From contig NZ_CP126970.1 in NCBI RefSeq assembly GCF_030252185.1, positions 1,922,001 through 1,986,000 of the forward strand: a stretch of 64,000 nt of DNA, written 5' to 3'. The notes under the pieces were generated by a model. The model did not search any database and had not been told where the DNA came from. It saw nothing but the letters and a program-made list of their open reading frames with translations. The position numbers and the translations under genes were made by a program. This document shows positions 8,174-18,282 of the stretch, piece by piece; position 1 is the first letter of the stretch, and each line of letters begins with the position of its first letter. Origin of the DNA: Corynebacterium suedekumii (lineage in GTDB: Bacteria; Actinomycetota; Actinomycetes; Mycobacteriales; Mycobacteriaceae).

Positions 8174-9943
8174 TTAAATTGTGGGCTCGGCCGGATCCTC
8201 ATCCGTCGCGGCCTGGGGCGTGGCAGCCTTCGTCTGACCCGGGCCCTGGAGGGCGATGACCTTGAACTCGTCGTTGGCCAGGTGCGTGCGCAGGTCCTTC
8301 TTGTCGAACTTGCCCACCGACGTCTTGTCGATGTCCCGGACGAAGGTCCAGTACTCCGGCAGCATCCAGCCCGGCAGCGAGGACCGCAGCCGGTCACGCA
8401 GCTCCTCGGCGGTCTGCGTCGTCTGCGCGATGTCCTCGTGCAGCACCGTCACCGCCAGCGGCCGCTCGCCCCACTTGTCGTCGGGGTAGCCGATGACGGC
8501 GCACTCGACGACCTCGGGGGCGTCCATGATGAGGTTCTCCAGCATGGCGGAGTAGATCCACTCACCACCGGAACGGATGACGTCACGCGCCCGGTCGGAC
8601 ACGGTGAGGAACCCGTCCGCGGTGACCGATCCGACGTCACCGGTGCGCAGCCAGCCGTCGGCGGTGAACTGCTCTTCGGCGTCCTCGACGTGGCGGCCGC
8701 GGAACTCACTGGCCGAGCCGTCGTCGTCCTCGGCGGGCGAGAGATAGTAGGAGCCGGTGACCAGGTTGCCGCGCACCTGGATCTCGCCCTGGTTGCGGTC
8801 CGTGGCGGAGACGACGTGCCCGTCGTTGACCACCCGGTACTCCAGGAGATTGTTGAACCGGCCCTGACTGATCCGGTACGCCCAGCGGGCCTCGCCCGAG
8901 GAACCCGACGGCGGGCGGGCGACCGTGCCCACCGAGGAGGTCTCGGTCATGCCCCACAGGTGGACGACGTCGACACCGTAGCGTTCCTCCCACAACTTGA
9001 TGAGGATAGGCGGGGCCGGCGAACCACCGACGTAGAGCTCCGTCAGCGACATCCGCTCCGGCGGATTGTGCAGGTAGTGGACCATGAGCTGGATCCACAG
9101 GGTGGGAACGCCGTTGGCCACCCGGGGATGCAGGGCGGCGATGAGACGCGCCAGGGTCGGTGCCGAGACGTCCGAGTCCGGGAACACCAGGGGAGTGCCC
9201 GACATGAACGCCGCGTAGGGCACGCCCCAGGACAGGACGTGGTAGATCGGCACACAGCACAGGAAGGACTCGCCGTGGGAGACGGCCAAGGAGTCCGCGG
9301 TCCGCAGCGCCATCGCCTGCAGGTAGATCGAGCGGTGCGAGTACGCGACACCCTTCGGGGCGCCGGAGGTGCCGGTGGAGTAGCAGATCGCGGCGGCGGT
9401 GTTCTCGTCCAGCTCCGGCCAGTCGTAGACCGTCGAGCGGCCGTCGAGCAGAGCCTCGTAGGAGTGGATCTCGACTCCCTCGGGCAGGTGCGCCACCAGC
9501 GGCTCCAGCGGAGACAGACCGGTGAAGGCCACGGCCCGCACCGTCGGACAGTCCGTCATCGCCGTACCCAGCAGTTCCGCGAGGCGGGGATCGGCGACGA
9601 TCACCTCGATCTCGGCGTGGTTGATGATGTGGCGGACCTGGTCGGCCATGAGCTGCTTGTTCAGCGGCGCGAACACCGCCCCCTTGGCGGAGACCGCGAA
9701 CAGCACCTCGAGGTGCTCGGCGCAGTTGTACATGAACGAGCCCACCCGCTGGTCGCCGGTGACGCCGAGCTCATCATGCAGGGCGTGGGCGAAGGCTGCG
9801 GCCCGGGCGCCGATGTCCGCGAACGTCGCCTCCTCGGCCTCACCGGTGCGCCAGGTGGTCACCTTCGTCGACGCGTGGGCGGTGCAACCGTACTCCAGGA
9901 TGCGCGCGATCGACAGCGGCACGTTCTGCATGGTGGAGAGCAT
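8174..9943 (-). CDS. AMP-forming acyl-CoA synthetase (fatty-acid-CoA ligase family)
   Basis: Activates a carboxylic acid to its CoA thioester through an acyl-adenylate. The P-loop-like motif CYSTGTSGAPKG, the YHVLSWG segment, LWGMTET, and the C-terminal DGWLRTGDVG and SGGEWIYSAMLEN motifs place it with medium/long-chain FadD enzymes. The chosen ATG at 9943 gives 589 residues; it is seven bases after TAGAGT, supporting a leaderless start, although the frame stays open further upstream. A variable Ala/Thr/Pro-rich tail follows the catalytic Lys segment TSVGKFDKKDL. It is divergent from rho, as at the C. glutamicum locus. Substrate not predictable. Confidence 0.85.
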   Translation of the reverse strand: MLSTMQNVPLSIARILEYGCTAHASTKVTTWRTGEAEEATFADIGARAAAFAHALHDELGVTGDQRVGSFMYNCAEHLEVLFAVSAKGAVFAPLNKQLMADQVRHIINHAEIEVIVADPRLAELLGTAMTDCPTVRAVAFTGLSPLEPLVAHLPEGVEIHSYEALLDGRSTVYDWPELDENTAAAICYSTGTSGAPKGVAYSHRSIYLQAMALRTADSLAVSHGESFLCCVPIYHVLSWGVPYAAFMSGTPLVFPDSDVSAPTLARLIAALHPRVANGVPTLWIQLMVHYLHNPPERMSLTELYVGGSPAPPILIKLWEERYGVDVVHLWGMTETSSVGTVARPPSGSSGEARWAYRISQGRFNNLLEYRVVNDGHVVSATDRNQGEIQVRGNLVTGSYYLSPAEDDDGSASEFRGRHVEDAEEQFTADGWLRTGDVGSVTADGFLTVSDRARDVIRSGGEWIYSAMLENLIMDAPEVVECAVIGYPDDKWGERPLAVTVLHEDIAQTTQTAEELRDRLRSSLPGWMLPEYWTFVRDIDKTSVGKFDKKDLRTHLANDEFKVIALQGPGQTKAATPQAATDEDPAEPTI

Positions 9944-10327
9944 GACCAACACTCTAGCCGGGTGGGTCATACCGGTCCCGCCGTCACCATGCGCTACACT
10001 TGGCGCAGATCGACGGGAGTTCGCCTGAGAACCATGGTCGGACCCCGATCCGCCCGGACCACGTGTCCGCCCACATTCTGCTGGTGAACCTGGCACCCAG
10101 GCTCGCCCGGAAGCAGGCCGTGAGGTTGTCGTTCCGGCTCGGTCTGATCACTTTCTCCACGCCCGGCTCCGTGTCACCACGGCCGCCGGTGACCCCCGTC
10201 GCCACGCCGGCCACCTGCGGTCACCGCGGACGGACGCGTCGAGTCGACCAACTCCACACATGCTTTCAGCCGTGCGCGAACCGCACGAGGACACCTCCGC
10301 AGCTGATGAAGCAACGAAAGGACATCC
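9944..10327. promoter_or_regulatory. Long rho leader and divergent promoter region
   Basis: No gene is seen here. On the minus strand TAGAGT (9951-9956) should drive the acyl-CoA synthetase. On the plus strand TACACT (9995-10000) is the best -10 for rho, giving a leader of about 320 bases, though its -35 is poor. A long untranslated leader is in keeping with Rho autoregulation in other bacteria (inference). An ATGAAGCAACGAAAGGAC stretch with an AAAGGA ribosome site precedes the GTG start of rho. Confidence 0.5.
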
Positions 10328-12319
10328 GTGACTGATACGGACAACGCCACCGCAGGATCCACCGCGGGAGACGGCGGCCAGAACCTCTCCTCCCTCAAGC
10401 TCACCGAGCTGCGCAAGCTCGCCGCTGACAAGGGACTCAAGGGAGTGTCCGGCCTGCGCAAGGGCGACCTGATCACGGCCATCCAGACCGGCTCCGTGCC
10501 GCCGAAGGCCCGCGCCGTCGCCGCCGAGGCCGCCGCCGACCAGGCCCCGGACGCCGAGCAGGGCGAGCAGCCGAAGAACGAGAAGCCGCAGCGCCAGCGC
10601 CGCGAGCGCACTGAAGACACCGGGCGTGACGACGATCGCCCGAACACCGACGTCAACGCCGGCGACAACTCCGGCGATCAGGGCGGGGACACCGACGACA
10701 GCGGTGAGCAGCGCTACGAGTCCCGCTCCGCCGCCCGCCGTGCCCGCCGCAACCGCGCCCGCCACAACCAGCGCGAGGAGGGCGGCCAGCAGGACAACCG
10801 CCGCGATGACCGCGACGAGCAGTCCGGCCAGCGGGACGACCGCCGGGACGACCGCCGGGATGACCACGGCAACCGTGATGACCGGGACGGCCGGAACGAC
10901 CAGGACGACCGTGACAACCACAGTGACCGGGGCGACCGCGGTGACCGCGGTGACCGTAATGATCGCGGCGACCGTAACCAGGGCGGCAACAACAACCGCA
11001 ACGACCGCAACGACCGCAATAACAACGACGGTGAGGGACGCCGGGGGCGTCGCAACCGTCGTAACCGCCGCAATCGCGGTGGCGACCAGCACGACGGTGG
11101 GAACCAGCAGCACCAGAACAACCAGCACGATCAGCAGCATGACGCCGCTGATCTGCAGGACGTCGCCGGCATCCTCGACGTGGTGGACAACAACGTCGCC
11201 TTCGTGCGTACCACCGGCTACCACCCGTCGCCGGCGGACGTCTACGTCAACAACCAGCTCGTGCGCCGCTTCGGCCTGCGCTCCGGTGACGCGGTCACCG
11301 GCCAGGTGAAGATGGGTGCCCAGCAGCAGCACGGCCAGGGCCGCAACAAGCAGAAGTACAACCAGCTGGTGCGCGTCGACTCGGTCAACGGTCTGACGGT
11401 GGAGGAGTCGCGCAACCGCCCCGACTTCAACAAGCTCACCCCGCTGTACCCGAACCAGCGGCTGCGTCTGGAGACGGATCCGCGGATCCTCACCACCCGC
11501 GTCATCGACCTGATCATGCCGATCGGCAAGGGGCAGCGTGCGCTCATCGTCTCGCCGCCGAAGGCCGGTAAGACGACGATCATGCAGAACATCGCCAACG
11601 CGATCTCCACCAACAACCCGGAGTGCCACCTCATGGTCGTCCTCGTGGACGAGCGTCCCGAGGAGGTCACGGACATGCAGCGTTCCGTCAAGGGGGAGGT
11701 CATCGCCTCCACCTTCGACCGTCCGCCGTCAGAGCACACCGCCATCGCGGAACTGGCCATCGAGCGGGCGAAGCGTCTGGTGGAGCAGGGCAAGGACGTC
11801 GTCGTCCTCCTCGACTCCATCACCCGTCTGGGCCGTGCGTACAACAACTCCTCACCGGCGTCGGGCCGCATCCTCTCCGGTGGTGTGGACTCCAACGCGC
11901 TGTACCCGCCGAAGCGTTTCCTCGGTGCCGCCCGCAACATCGAGAACGGCGGCTCGCTGACCATCATCGCCACCGCGATGGTGGAGACCGGTTCCGCCGG
12001 TGACACCGTCATCTTCGAGGAGTTCAAGGGCACCGGCAACGCCGAGCTCAAGCTCGACCGCAAGATCTCCGAGCGTCGGGTGTTCCCGGCGGTCGACGTC
12101 AACCCCTCCGGCACCCGTAAGGACGAGCTGCTGCTCGTCCCGGAGGAGGCGCGCATCATGCACAAGCTGCGTCGCATCCTCTCGGCGCTGGATCCGCAGC
12201 AGGCCATCGACCTGCTGATCAAGCAGCTGAAGAAGACCAAGTCCAACGGCGAGTTCCTCATGCAGGTCGCATCGAGCGCGCCGATGGCCGCCGACAAGGA
12301 TGAGGAGGAGTACTCCTGA
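10328..12319 (+). CDS. rho: Transcription termination factor Rho, actinobacterial long form
   Basis: Hexameric RNA helicase that terminates transcription. Of 663 residues, about 18-60 form the Rho N-terminal helical domain ([14 protein letters not shown]), about 90-260 are a highly charged insertion rich in Arg, Asp, Gly and Asn with repeated RDDR and GDRGDR units, then the RNA-binding cold-shock domain (about 275-345), then the ATPase with Walker [10 protein letters not shown] near 408-416 and Walker [11 protein letters not shown] near 488-497. The insertion replaces the short linker of E. coli Rho. Starts with GTG after AAAGGA and ends in a TGATG overlap with prfA. Confidence 0.97.
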   Translation: MTDTDNATAGSTAGDGGQNLSSLKLTELRKLAADKGLKGVSGLRKGDLITAIQTGSVPPKARAVAAEAAADQAPDAEQGEQPKNEKPQRQRRERTEDTGRDDDRPNTDVNAGDNSGDQGGDTDDSGEQRYESRSAARRARRNRARHNQREEGGQQDNRRDDRDEQSGQRDDRRDDRRDDHGNRDDRDGRNDQDDRDNHSDRGDRGDRGDRNDRGDRNQGGNNNRNDRNDRNNNDGEGRRGRRNRRNRRNRGGDQHDGGNQQHQNNQHDQQHDAADLQDVAGILDVVDNNVAFVRTTGYHPSPADVYVNNQLVRRFGLRSGDAVTGQVKMGAQQQHGQGRNKQKYNQLVRVDSVNGLTVEESRNRPDFNKLTPLYPNQRLRLETDPRILTTRVIDLIMPIGKGQRALIVSPPKAGKTTIMQNIANAISTNNPECHLMVVLVDERPEEVTDMQRSVKGEVIASTFDRPPSEHTAIAELAIERAKRLVEQGKDVVVLLDSITRLGRAYNNSSPASGRILSGGVDSNALYPPKRFLGAARNIENGGSLTIIATAMVETGSAGDTVIFEEFKGTGNAELKLDRKISERRVFPAVDVNPSGTRKDELLLVPEEARIMHKLRRILSALDPQQAIDLLIKQLKKTKSNGEFLMQVASSAPMAADKDEEEYS

Positions 12320-13392
12320 TGGCGAACACCGTTTCCGCCGTCGACGACATCGTCTCCGAGTACCAGGGCATCGAGGCCCAGATGGCCGACCCGGAGACCG
12401 CCGGCGACCAGACACTGTTCCGCAAGCTGTCGAAGCGCTACGCGGAACTGCAGCCGATCATCAACGTCAACAACCGTCTCGTGCAGGCCCGCGCCGACCT
12501 GGCCGACGCCCAGGAGATGGCCCACGAGGACCACGAGTTCAAGGCCGAGGCCGAACGCCTGGAGGCCGAGACGGTGGAGCTCGAGGAGCAGCTCGCGGAC
12601 CTGCTGGCCCCGCGTGACCCGCATGACGCCGACGACGTGATCATGGAGATCAAGGCCGGCGCCGGTGGCGAGGAGGCCGCGTTGTTCGCCGGCGATCTGG
12701 CTCGGATGTACGAGCGTTACGCCGACAAGCACGGCCTGACGTGGGAGGTGCTCGGCCTGTCCGAGTCCGACCTCGGCGGAGTCAAGGACATGACCTTGTC
12801 CTTCCGGGCGAAGAACCCGGGTCGGGACGGGGCGTGGAGCGTGCTCAAGTTCGAGGGCGGCGTCCACCGCGTGCAGCGGGTGCCCGTCACCGAGTCGCAG
12901 GGCCGCATCCAGACCTCCGCGGCCGGCGTCATGGTCTTCCCCGAGACCGATGAGCCGGGTGCCGTGGAGATCGACGAGAAGGACCTGCGCGTCGACGTCT
13001 ACCGGTCCTCCGGCAAGGGTGGCCAGGGCGTCAACACGACCGACTCGGCCGTGCGCCTGACCCACCTGCCCACCGGCATCGTGGTCACCTGCCAGAAGGA
13101 ACGCTCCCAGATCCAGAACAAGGCGCGTGCCATGCAGGTCCTGCAGGCCCGCCTCGAGCAGATGGAGCGCGAGAAGGCCGACGCCGAGGCCGCTGAGGGG
13201 CGTGCCGCACAGGTGCGCACCATGGACCGCTCCGAGCGCATCCGCACCTACAACTGGCCGGAGAACCGCATCAGCGACCACCGCATCGGGTTCAAGGCCA
13301 ACAACCTCGACTCCGTCCTCGACGGCAACCTCGACGACCTGTTCACCGCCCTCCAGGCGGCGGAACGTGCCGAGCGCCTCGAGACCGAATAG
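12319..13392 (+). CDS. prfA: Peptide chain release factor 1
   Basis: Recognises UAA and UAG and hydrolyses peptidyl-tRNA. The 357-residue protein has the catalytic GGQ in [12 protein letters not shown] (about residues 232-243) and the PVT variant of the RF1 stop-codon tripeptide in [10 protein letters not shown]. Its ATG overlaps the rho stop (TGATG). It sits directly upstream of prmC, which methylates the GGQ glutamine. Confidence 0.96.
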   Translation: MANTVSAVDDIVSEYQGIEAQMADPETAGDQTLFRKLSKRYAELQPIINVNNRLVQARADLADAQEMAHEDHEFKAEAERLEAETVELEEQLADLLAPRDPHDADDVIMEIKAGAGGEEAALFAGDLARMYERYADKHGLTWEVLGLSESDLGGVKDMTLSFRAKNPGRDGAWSVLKFEGGVHRVQRVPVTESQGRIQTSAAGVMVFPETDEPGAVEIDEKDLRVDVYRSSGKGGQGVNTTDSAVRLTHLPTGIVVTCQKERSQIQNKARAMQVLQARLEQMEREKADAEAAEGRAAQVRTMDRSERIRTYNWPENRISDHRIGFKANNLDSVLDGNLDDLFTALQAAERAERLETE

Positions 13393-13393
13393 C

Positions 13394-14220
13394 GTGCACC
13401 TGCGGGTCGCGCTTGTCGACGCCGCCGCCCGCCTCACCGCGGCCGGCGTACCGTCGCCGCAGGTCGACGCCCGGCTCATCGCCGCGCACCTGCACGGCGT
13501 GGGCACCCTCGACCTGCACGGCATCGACACGGTGCCGGACGGGTTCTGGGCGGCGGTCGCCCGCCGGGAGGCCGGGAACCGCTCCAGCACATCCTCGGCA
13601 CCGCCCCCTTCGGCCCGCTCGACCTGGCCGTGGGCCCCGGCGTGTTCATCCCGCGTCCGGAGACCGAGGTCCTCGCGGACTGGGGCGTGCGGCAGCTGAC
13701 GGGGGTCGAGAGCCCCCGGGTCGTCGACCTGTGCACCGGGTCCGGTGCCCTCGCGCTCTACGTCGCCGATGCGTGCCCGGGTGCGGAGGTGGTGGGCGTC
13801 GAGAAGCAGTCGGCGGCGCTGGAGTGGGCGCGGCGCAACGCCGCCGGCACCACCGTGTCCGTGATCCAGGGGGACGTCACCGATGCTGACACGCTGGGGG
13901 AGTGGCACGGCACCGTCGACCTGGTGCTCACCAACCCGCCGTACGTGCCGCTGACCGACGACCTGGACCCGGAGGTCTACGCCGACCCGCCCGAGGCCGT
14001 CTTCGGCGGCGCCTCCGGCATGGACGTCATCGACCGCATGCTCCCGCTCGTCCACCGCCTGCTGGTCCCCGGCGGGCTGGTGGGCATCGAGCACGACGAC
14101 ACCACCTCCGACACCGTCCAGTCGGCCGTGCGCGCCCACGGTGGTTTCGGGGACATCGCGGTCCTGCACGACCTGACCGGTCGGGCCCGCTTCGTCACGG
14201 CGAGTAAGCTGACCAACTGA
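13394..14220 (+). CDS. prmC: Release factor glutamine methyltransferase (one-base frameshift)
   Basis: N5-methylates the glutamine of the release factor GGQ motif. The N-terminal helical domain is read from GTG 13394 and the catalytic domain, with the SAM motif [11 protein letters not shown] and the signature TNPPYVP, is in another frame. The two join if one G is added to the GGG run at 13574-13576, giving the expected [12 protein letters not shown], and a 275-residue protein. A missing base in the sequence is more likely than a real mutation because this is an important housekeeping gene and all other motifs are intact. Confidence 0.9.
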
Positions 14221-14256
14221 CACACGCCACCGAGAACATTGTGAGGTCGCCAGAAG

Positions 14257-14916
14257 ATGAGTCGCATCTACTCCTGCGCCGATGAGGCCACCCGTGCCGA
14301 GGGCATGCGCGCCGCCGTCGACGCCGCCCGCGGCGGACGACTGGTCGTGCTGCCCACCGACACCCTCTACGGCCTGGGCTGCGACGCCTTCGACAACGCC
14401 GCCGTGGCGAACCTCCTGGCCACCAAGCACCGCGGCCCCGACATGCCGGTGCCCGTCCTCGTCGGGTCCTGGGACACCGTCAAGGGCCTGGTCCGCGAGT
14501 TCACCCCGCAGGCCGAGGCCCTCGTCGAGGCGTTCTGGCCCGGCGGGCTGTCCATCGTCGTGCCCCAGGCACCCTCCCTGCCGTGGAACCTCGGGGACAC
14601 CCGTGGCACCGTCATGCTGCGGATGCCGCTGCACCCGGTGGCCATCGAACTGCTCCGCGAGGTCGGCCCCATGGCCGTGTCCTCGGCCAACATCTCCGGC
14701 CACGAGCCGCCCACCACCGCCATCGCCGCCAAGCAGCAGCTCGGCTCCGCCGTCGCCGTCTACCTCGACGGCGGCGAGACGCCGGTGGGCAAGCCGTCGA
14801 CCATCATCGACCTCTCCGGCCCCGCCCCCCGCATCCTCCGCGAAGGAGCGATCACCGCGGAACGTCTCGGCGAGGTTCTGGGTGTCCCGGCCGAGACCCT
14901 GCGGGGAACCACCTAG
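14257..14916 (+). CDS. L-threonylcarbamoyladenylate synthase (Sua5/YciO/YrdC family)
   Basis: Makes threonylcarbamoyl-AMP for the t6A modification at tRNA position 37. The 219-residue protein has KRxT-like nucleotide-binding context: VVLPTDTLYGLGCDAF near residue 30 and TKHRGPDMPVPVLV near 52, with the C-terminal SSANISGHEPPTT motif. Start follows AGAAG. The stop codon is immediately followed by the wecA ATG, so the genes are co-transcribed. Confidence 0.92.
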   Translation: MSRIYSCADEATRAEGMRAAVDAARGGRLVVLPTDTLYGLGCDAFDNAAVANLLATKHRGPDMPVPVLVGSWDTVKGLVREFTPQAEALVEAFWPGGLSIVVPQAPSLPWNLGDTRGTVMLRMPLHPVAIELLREVGPMAVSSANISGHEPPTTAIAAKQQLGSAVAVYLDGGETPVGKPSTIIDLSGPAPRILREGAITAERLGEVLGVPAETLRGTT

Positions 14917-16086
14917 ATGGGGGCAGGCGTCCCGCTGCGCGAACTGGGTCTGGTGCTCCTCGTCGCCGCGGCGATCACCTACCTGGCCACCGGCATCATC
15001 CGCTCGATCATGGTCCGCTCGGGCCGGGTCGCCGAGATCCGGCAGCGCGACGTCCACACCCAGCCCACCCCACGTCTCGGTGGGGTGGCGATGTTCTCCG
15101 GCTTCCTCGCCGCCGTCTTCCTCGCCGCCCAGCTCCCGGCCCTGACCCGCGGATTCATGCCGGTCACCCCGGAGATGAACGCGGTCATCTGGGCGGCGTT
15201 CGCCATCGTCGTCGTCGGCGTGCTCGACGACCTCTACGAGCTCGACGCGATCACCAAACTCATCGGCCAGCTGCTCTCCGCCATCCTGCTCAGCGTCCTC
15301 GGCCTGTCCTGGACCCTGCTCTACCTGCCCGTCGGCGACGGCACGACCGTGGTGCTCGACCAGGTGCTCTCCACCATCGTCACCACCGTCTTCACCGTCG
15401 CCCTGGTCAACGCCATCAACTTCGTCGACGGTCTCGACGGCCTCGCCGCCGGCCTGGGCATGATCGCCGGCGGCGCGATCCTCGTGTTCTCGCTGACCGT
15501 CCTCCACGACCAGGGCGGGGCGGTCTCCGCCTACCCGCCCGCCATCATCGCCGCCGGCCTGGTCGGCATCTGCCTGGGCTTTCTGCCCCACAACTTCGAG
15601 CCCTCCCGCATCTTCATGGGCGACTCCGGCTCCATGCTCATCGGACTGCTGCTGGCCGCGGCGTCGACCTCCGCGTCCGGCAAGATCAACATGTCGCTCT
15701 ACGGCGCCGCCGACCTCGTCGCCCTCATGAGCCCGGTCATCGTCGTCATCGCCGCCATCTTCGTGCCGGTCCTCGACCTCGTGCTCGCGGTCGTCCGACG
15801 GCTGTCCCGGGGCACATCGCCGTTCTCCGCCGACAAGATGCACCTGCACCACCGGCTGCTCTCCCTCGGCCACACCCACCGCCGCACGGTCCTGGTCCTC
15901 TACCTGTGGGTCAGCGTCGTCGCCTTCGGTGCCGTGAGCTTCTCCGTCGTCCCCGCCCGCGTGGCGTTGGCGACCACGATCATCGCCCTCATCGTCGCCT
16001 TCGTGGTCACCCTCATCCCCCTGCGGGCCGGAAAGCTCGGCCGCCGCGACACCGGGACCCACGTGGTGGTCCGGCAGGACCCCTGA
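14917..16086 (+). CDS. wecA: Decaprenyl-phosphate GlcNAc-1-phosphate transferase
   Basis: Transfers GlcNAc-1-phosphate from UDP-GlcNAc to decaprenyl phosphate, the first step in making the linker between peptidoglycan and arabinogalactan in mycolic-acid bacteria. The 389-residue protein has about eleven membrane segments and the family motifs VGVLDDLYELD, NFVDGLDGLAAG and IFMGDSGSMLIG, plus the C-terminal HLHHRL motif. It begins directly after the preceding stop codon with no spacer. Confidence 0.93.
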   Translation: MGAGVPLRELGLVLLVAAAITYLATGIIRSIMVRSGRVAEIRQRDVHTQPTPRLGGVAMFSGFLAAVFLAAQLPALTRGFMPVTPEMNAVIWAAFAIVVVGVLDDLYELDAITKLIGQLLSAILLSVLGLSWTLLYLPVGDGTTVVLDQVLSTIVTTVFTVALVNAINFVDGLDGLAAGLGMIAGGAILVFSLTVLHDQGGAVSAYPPAIIAAGLVGICLGFLPHNFEPSRIFMGDSGSMLIGLLLAAASTSASGKINMSLYGAADLVALMSPVIVVIAAIFVPVLDLVLAVVRRLSRGTSPFSADKMHLHHRLLSLGHTHRRTVLVLYLWVSVVAFGAVSFSVVPARVALATTIIALIVAFVVTLIPLRAGKLGRRDTGTHVVVRQDP

Positions 16087-16129
16087 GCGTGAGTGAGGTG
16101 GGGGAGGGCAGGCCGGAGGACACAGCAGG

Positions 16130-16135
16130 TAGGAT
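16130..16135 (+). promoter_or_regulatory. -10 box for the atpI-like gene (leaderless)
   Basis: TAGGAT seven bases before GTG 16143 inside a short intergenic gap after wecA. Confidence 0.45.
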
Positions 16136-16142
16136 GCCGTGG

Positions 16143-16601
16143 GTGACCACCACACCAGCCTCCCACACGCCCGATCCGACCCCGACCCCGGAGACCTCGG
16201 AGTTCGACGATCCCCGCCGCCCGCTGCTGCGCGCCCTGCGCTTCGGCACCGTCGCGCTGGCTGTGATCACCATCGCCTCCCTGGTCATCTGGGGAGCCAC
16301 CCGCGACCTCCCGGGCATCTGGGGCGTACTCATCGGTGCCGCCATCGGCGGCGGCTTCGTGCTGCTCACCGCCGTGAGTGTCCTCATGACCTCCGGCACC
16401 GACGCCGGCACCACGGGCCTCGTCGTCCTCGGCGGGTGGCTGCTCAAGATTATCGTCCTGCTCGTCGTGCTCTTCCTCCTGCGCGGCATGGACTTCTACG
16501 ACCCGCTCGCCCTCCTGGTGACCACCGTCGTCGCCCTGCTCGTCGTCCTGGCCACCGAGGTGTGGGGCGTGGTCACCGCGCGGGTGACCTACATCAACTG
16601 A
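16143..16601 (+). CDS. AtpI-like membrane protein preceding the ATP synthase operon
   Basis: A 152-residue protein with a Thr/Pro-rich cytoplasmic N-terminus (first 30 residues) and four hydrophobic segments. The size, the four-helix layout and the position upstream of atpB match the actinobacterial equivalents of AtpI, a helper in c-ring assembly or ion supply; sequence motifs are too weak to be sure. GTG 16143 is favoured by TAGGAT seven bases upstream; an ATG at 16134 lies in the same frame. Confidence 0.75.
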   Translation: MTTTPASHTPDPTPTPETSEFDDPRRPLLRALRFGTVALAVITIASLVIWGATRDLPGIWGVLIGAAIGGGFVLLTAVSVLMTSGTDAGTTGLVVLGGWLLKIIVLLVVLFLLRGMDFYDPLALLVTTVVALLVVLATEVWGVVTARVTYIN

Positions 16602-17095
16602 TCCGCCCGGACACCCCGGGGAGGGTGCCGGCATGATCCGCAGCGGGGGGAGTGCCGGGGCCACAACGGGGGTGGACGGAGGAGGAACCGGTCATTCCGT
16701 CCCTCAGGTCACCCCCGTCGGAGGTAGATGCACCCTCGGTGTGACAGACCTTACAGCGCGGGAAAACACCCGTTGAGGGGCGGTTTCCGCACGTGGGGCC
16801 GACGGGGTTGGGTTCGGGGGAGAAACACCTTCGGGCCGCATGGGAGAAACAACTAACCGGCTGATAGGCTGTCCTGCGGGCAACCCCGGCACGCTAGTTG
16901 AGTTTCCAGTTGAGATACTTCGATGGACTCTCGCCTTCCGGTCTGTGGTTCATCCCCTGTCATCGCCTCGCTGATGTGCGACGGAGTCCGTGGTGATGGC
17001 AGAAGAGTTTTTCAGACGTCCATCGCACCGTGCAGGACTTGACCTTCCTCACGGCCCGAACACGGGAGAGAACGCTGAGCGTTACAACACTGTCC
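16602..17095. promoter_or_regulatory. Non-coding leader of the ATP synthase operon
   Basis: No convincing gene is present over 494 bases. A bulged inverted repeat spans 16666-16718 (nine-base arm 16666-16674 with 16710-16718, six-base arm 16675-16680 with 16696-16701) and may end transcription from the wecA side. A GlxR/CRP-like dyad follows at 16740-16755. TAGGCT at 16865-16870 is a candidate -10 with a poor -35. Downstream of it the sequence up to atpB would be a leader of roughly 220 bases. Confidence 0.45.
16740..16755. promoter_or_regulatory. GlxR-like binding site upstream of atpB
   Basis: TGTGACAGACCTTACA matches the corynebacterial GlxR consensus TGTGA-N6-TCACA at nine of ten defined bases. 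GlxR is the cAMP-responsive CRP homologue that controls respiratory genes in Corynebacterium, so a site ahead of the ATP synthase operon is plausible. Confidence 0.45.
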
Positions 17096-17893
17096 ATGAA
17101 GGGTGAATTCCACGCACCCGACCTGGACTCCGAATTTTTCCCGGGGCAAACTTACGGCCACATCCTGTTCGACGATGTCGCAAACGGATGGTTCGCACTG
17201 GACCGACTGATGCTCGTCCGCCTGCTCATGGCGGCGATCCTCGTGGTCCTTTTCCTTGTCGCCTTCCGGAACCCGAAGCTGGTTCCGTCGGGCCTGCAGA
17301 ACTTCGCAGAACTCGCCATGGATTTCGTCCGGGTCCACATCGCGGAGGACATTCTCGGGAAGAAGGAGGCACGCCGGTTCCTGCCGGTCATCGCCACCAT
17401 CTTCTTCGGTGTCCTCTTCTGGAACATCCCGACGATCATTCCGGGTCTGAACATCTCGCCTAACGCGCGTATCGGCATGCCGATCGCGCTGGCGATCCTG
17501 GGCTACATCACGATGATCTACGCCGGCTCCAAGCGTTACGGATTCGGCAAGTTCCTCAAGTCCTCGGTGGTCATCCCGAATCTTCCGCCGGCACTCCACA
17601 TCCTGGTCGTGCCGATCGAGTTCTTCTCGACGTTCATCATGCGTCCGGTCACTCTCGCGCTTCGTCTCATGGCGAACTTCCTCGCGGGACACCTGATCCT
17701 GGTTCTGCTGTACTCCGCCACGAACTTCTTCTTCTGGCAGCTCAACGGCTGGACCGCCCTGTCGGGTGTGACCATCATCGCGGCGATCGCATTCACGCTC
17801 TACGAGTGCATCATCATTTTCCTGCAGGCGTACATCTTCGCCCTGCTGGTCTCGGTGTACATCGAACTGTCGTTGCATGCGGACTCGCACTGA
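17096..17893 (+). CDS. atpB: ATP synthase F0 subunit a
   Basis: Stator subunit that forms the proton half-channels against the c-ring. The 265-residue protein begins MKGEFHAPDLDSEFFPG and has six membrane segments; the essential arginine lies in LALRLMANFLAGH and the last helix has YECIIIFLQAYIFALL. I chose ATG 17096 by homology with the corynebacterial start; the ribosome site is weak, and an in-frame start further upstream is less likely. First gene of atpBEFHAGDC. Confidence 0.95.
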   Translation: MKGEFHAPDLDSEFFPGQTYGHILFDDVANGWFALDRLMLVRLLMAAILVVLFLVAFRNPKLVPSGLQNFAELAMDFVRVHIAEDILGKKEARRFLPVIATIFFGVLFWNIPTIIPGLNISPNARIGMPIALAILGYITMIYAGSKRYGFGKFLKSSVVIPNLPPALHILVVPIEFFSTFIMRPVTLALRLMANFLAGHLILVLLYSATNFFFWQLNGWTALSGVTIIAAIAFTLYECIIIFLQAYIFALLVSVYIELSLHADSH

Positions 17894-17924
17894 CAAGTCG
17901 CGGACCTCGCGGCCAACTGAATAA

Positions 17925-18245
<321 letters not shown>

Positions 18246-18282
18246 TTCCGAGCGGGCACCACACCTTTAAGACTGGAGACTC

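Noticed and set aside
10714..11121. Tandem repeats in rho as a CRISPR-like or mobile repeat
   Set aside because: The repeats are in-frame codons for [10 protein letters not shown] units and vary in sequence; no spacers.
11242..16155. Very long minus-strand open frame opposite rho-prfA-prmC-wecA
   Set aside because: It mirrors well-identified genes in a high-GC sequence, where the opposite frame rarely meets stops; composition is low-complexity with no domain.
16704..16892. Short minus-strand open frame in the atp leader
   Set aside because: Pro/Arg-rich, no ribosome site, no hydrophobic or domain pattern, and it overlaps the GlxR-like site.
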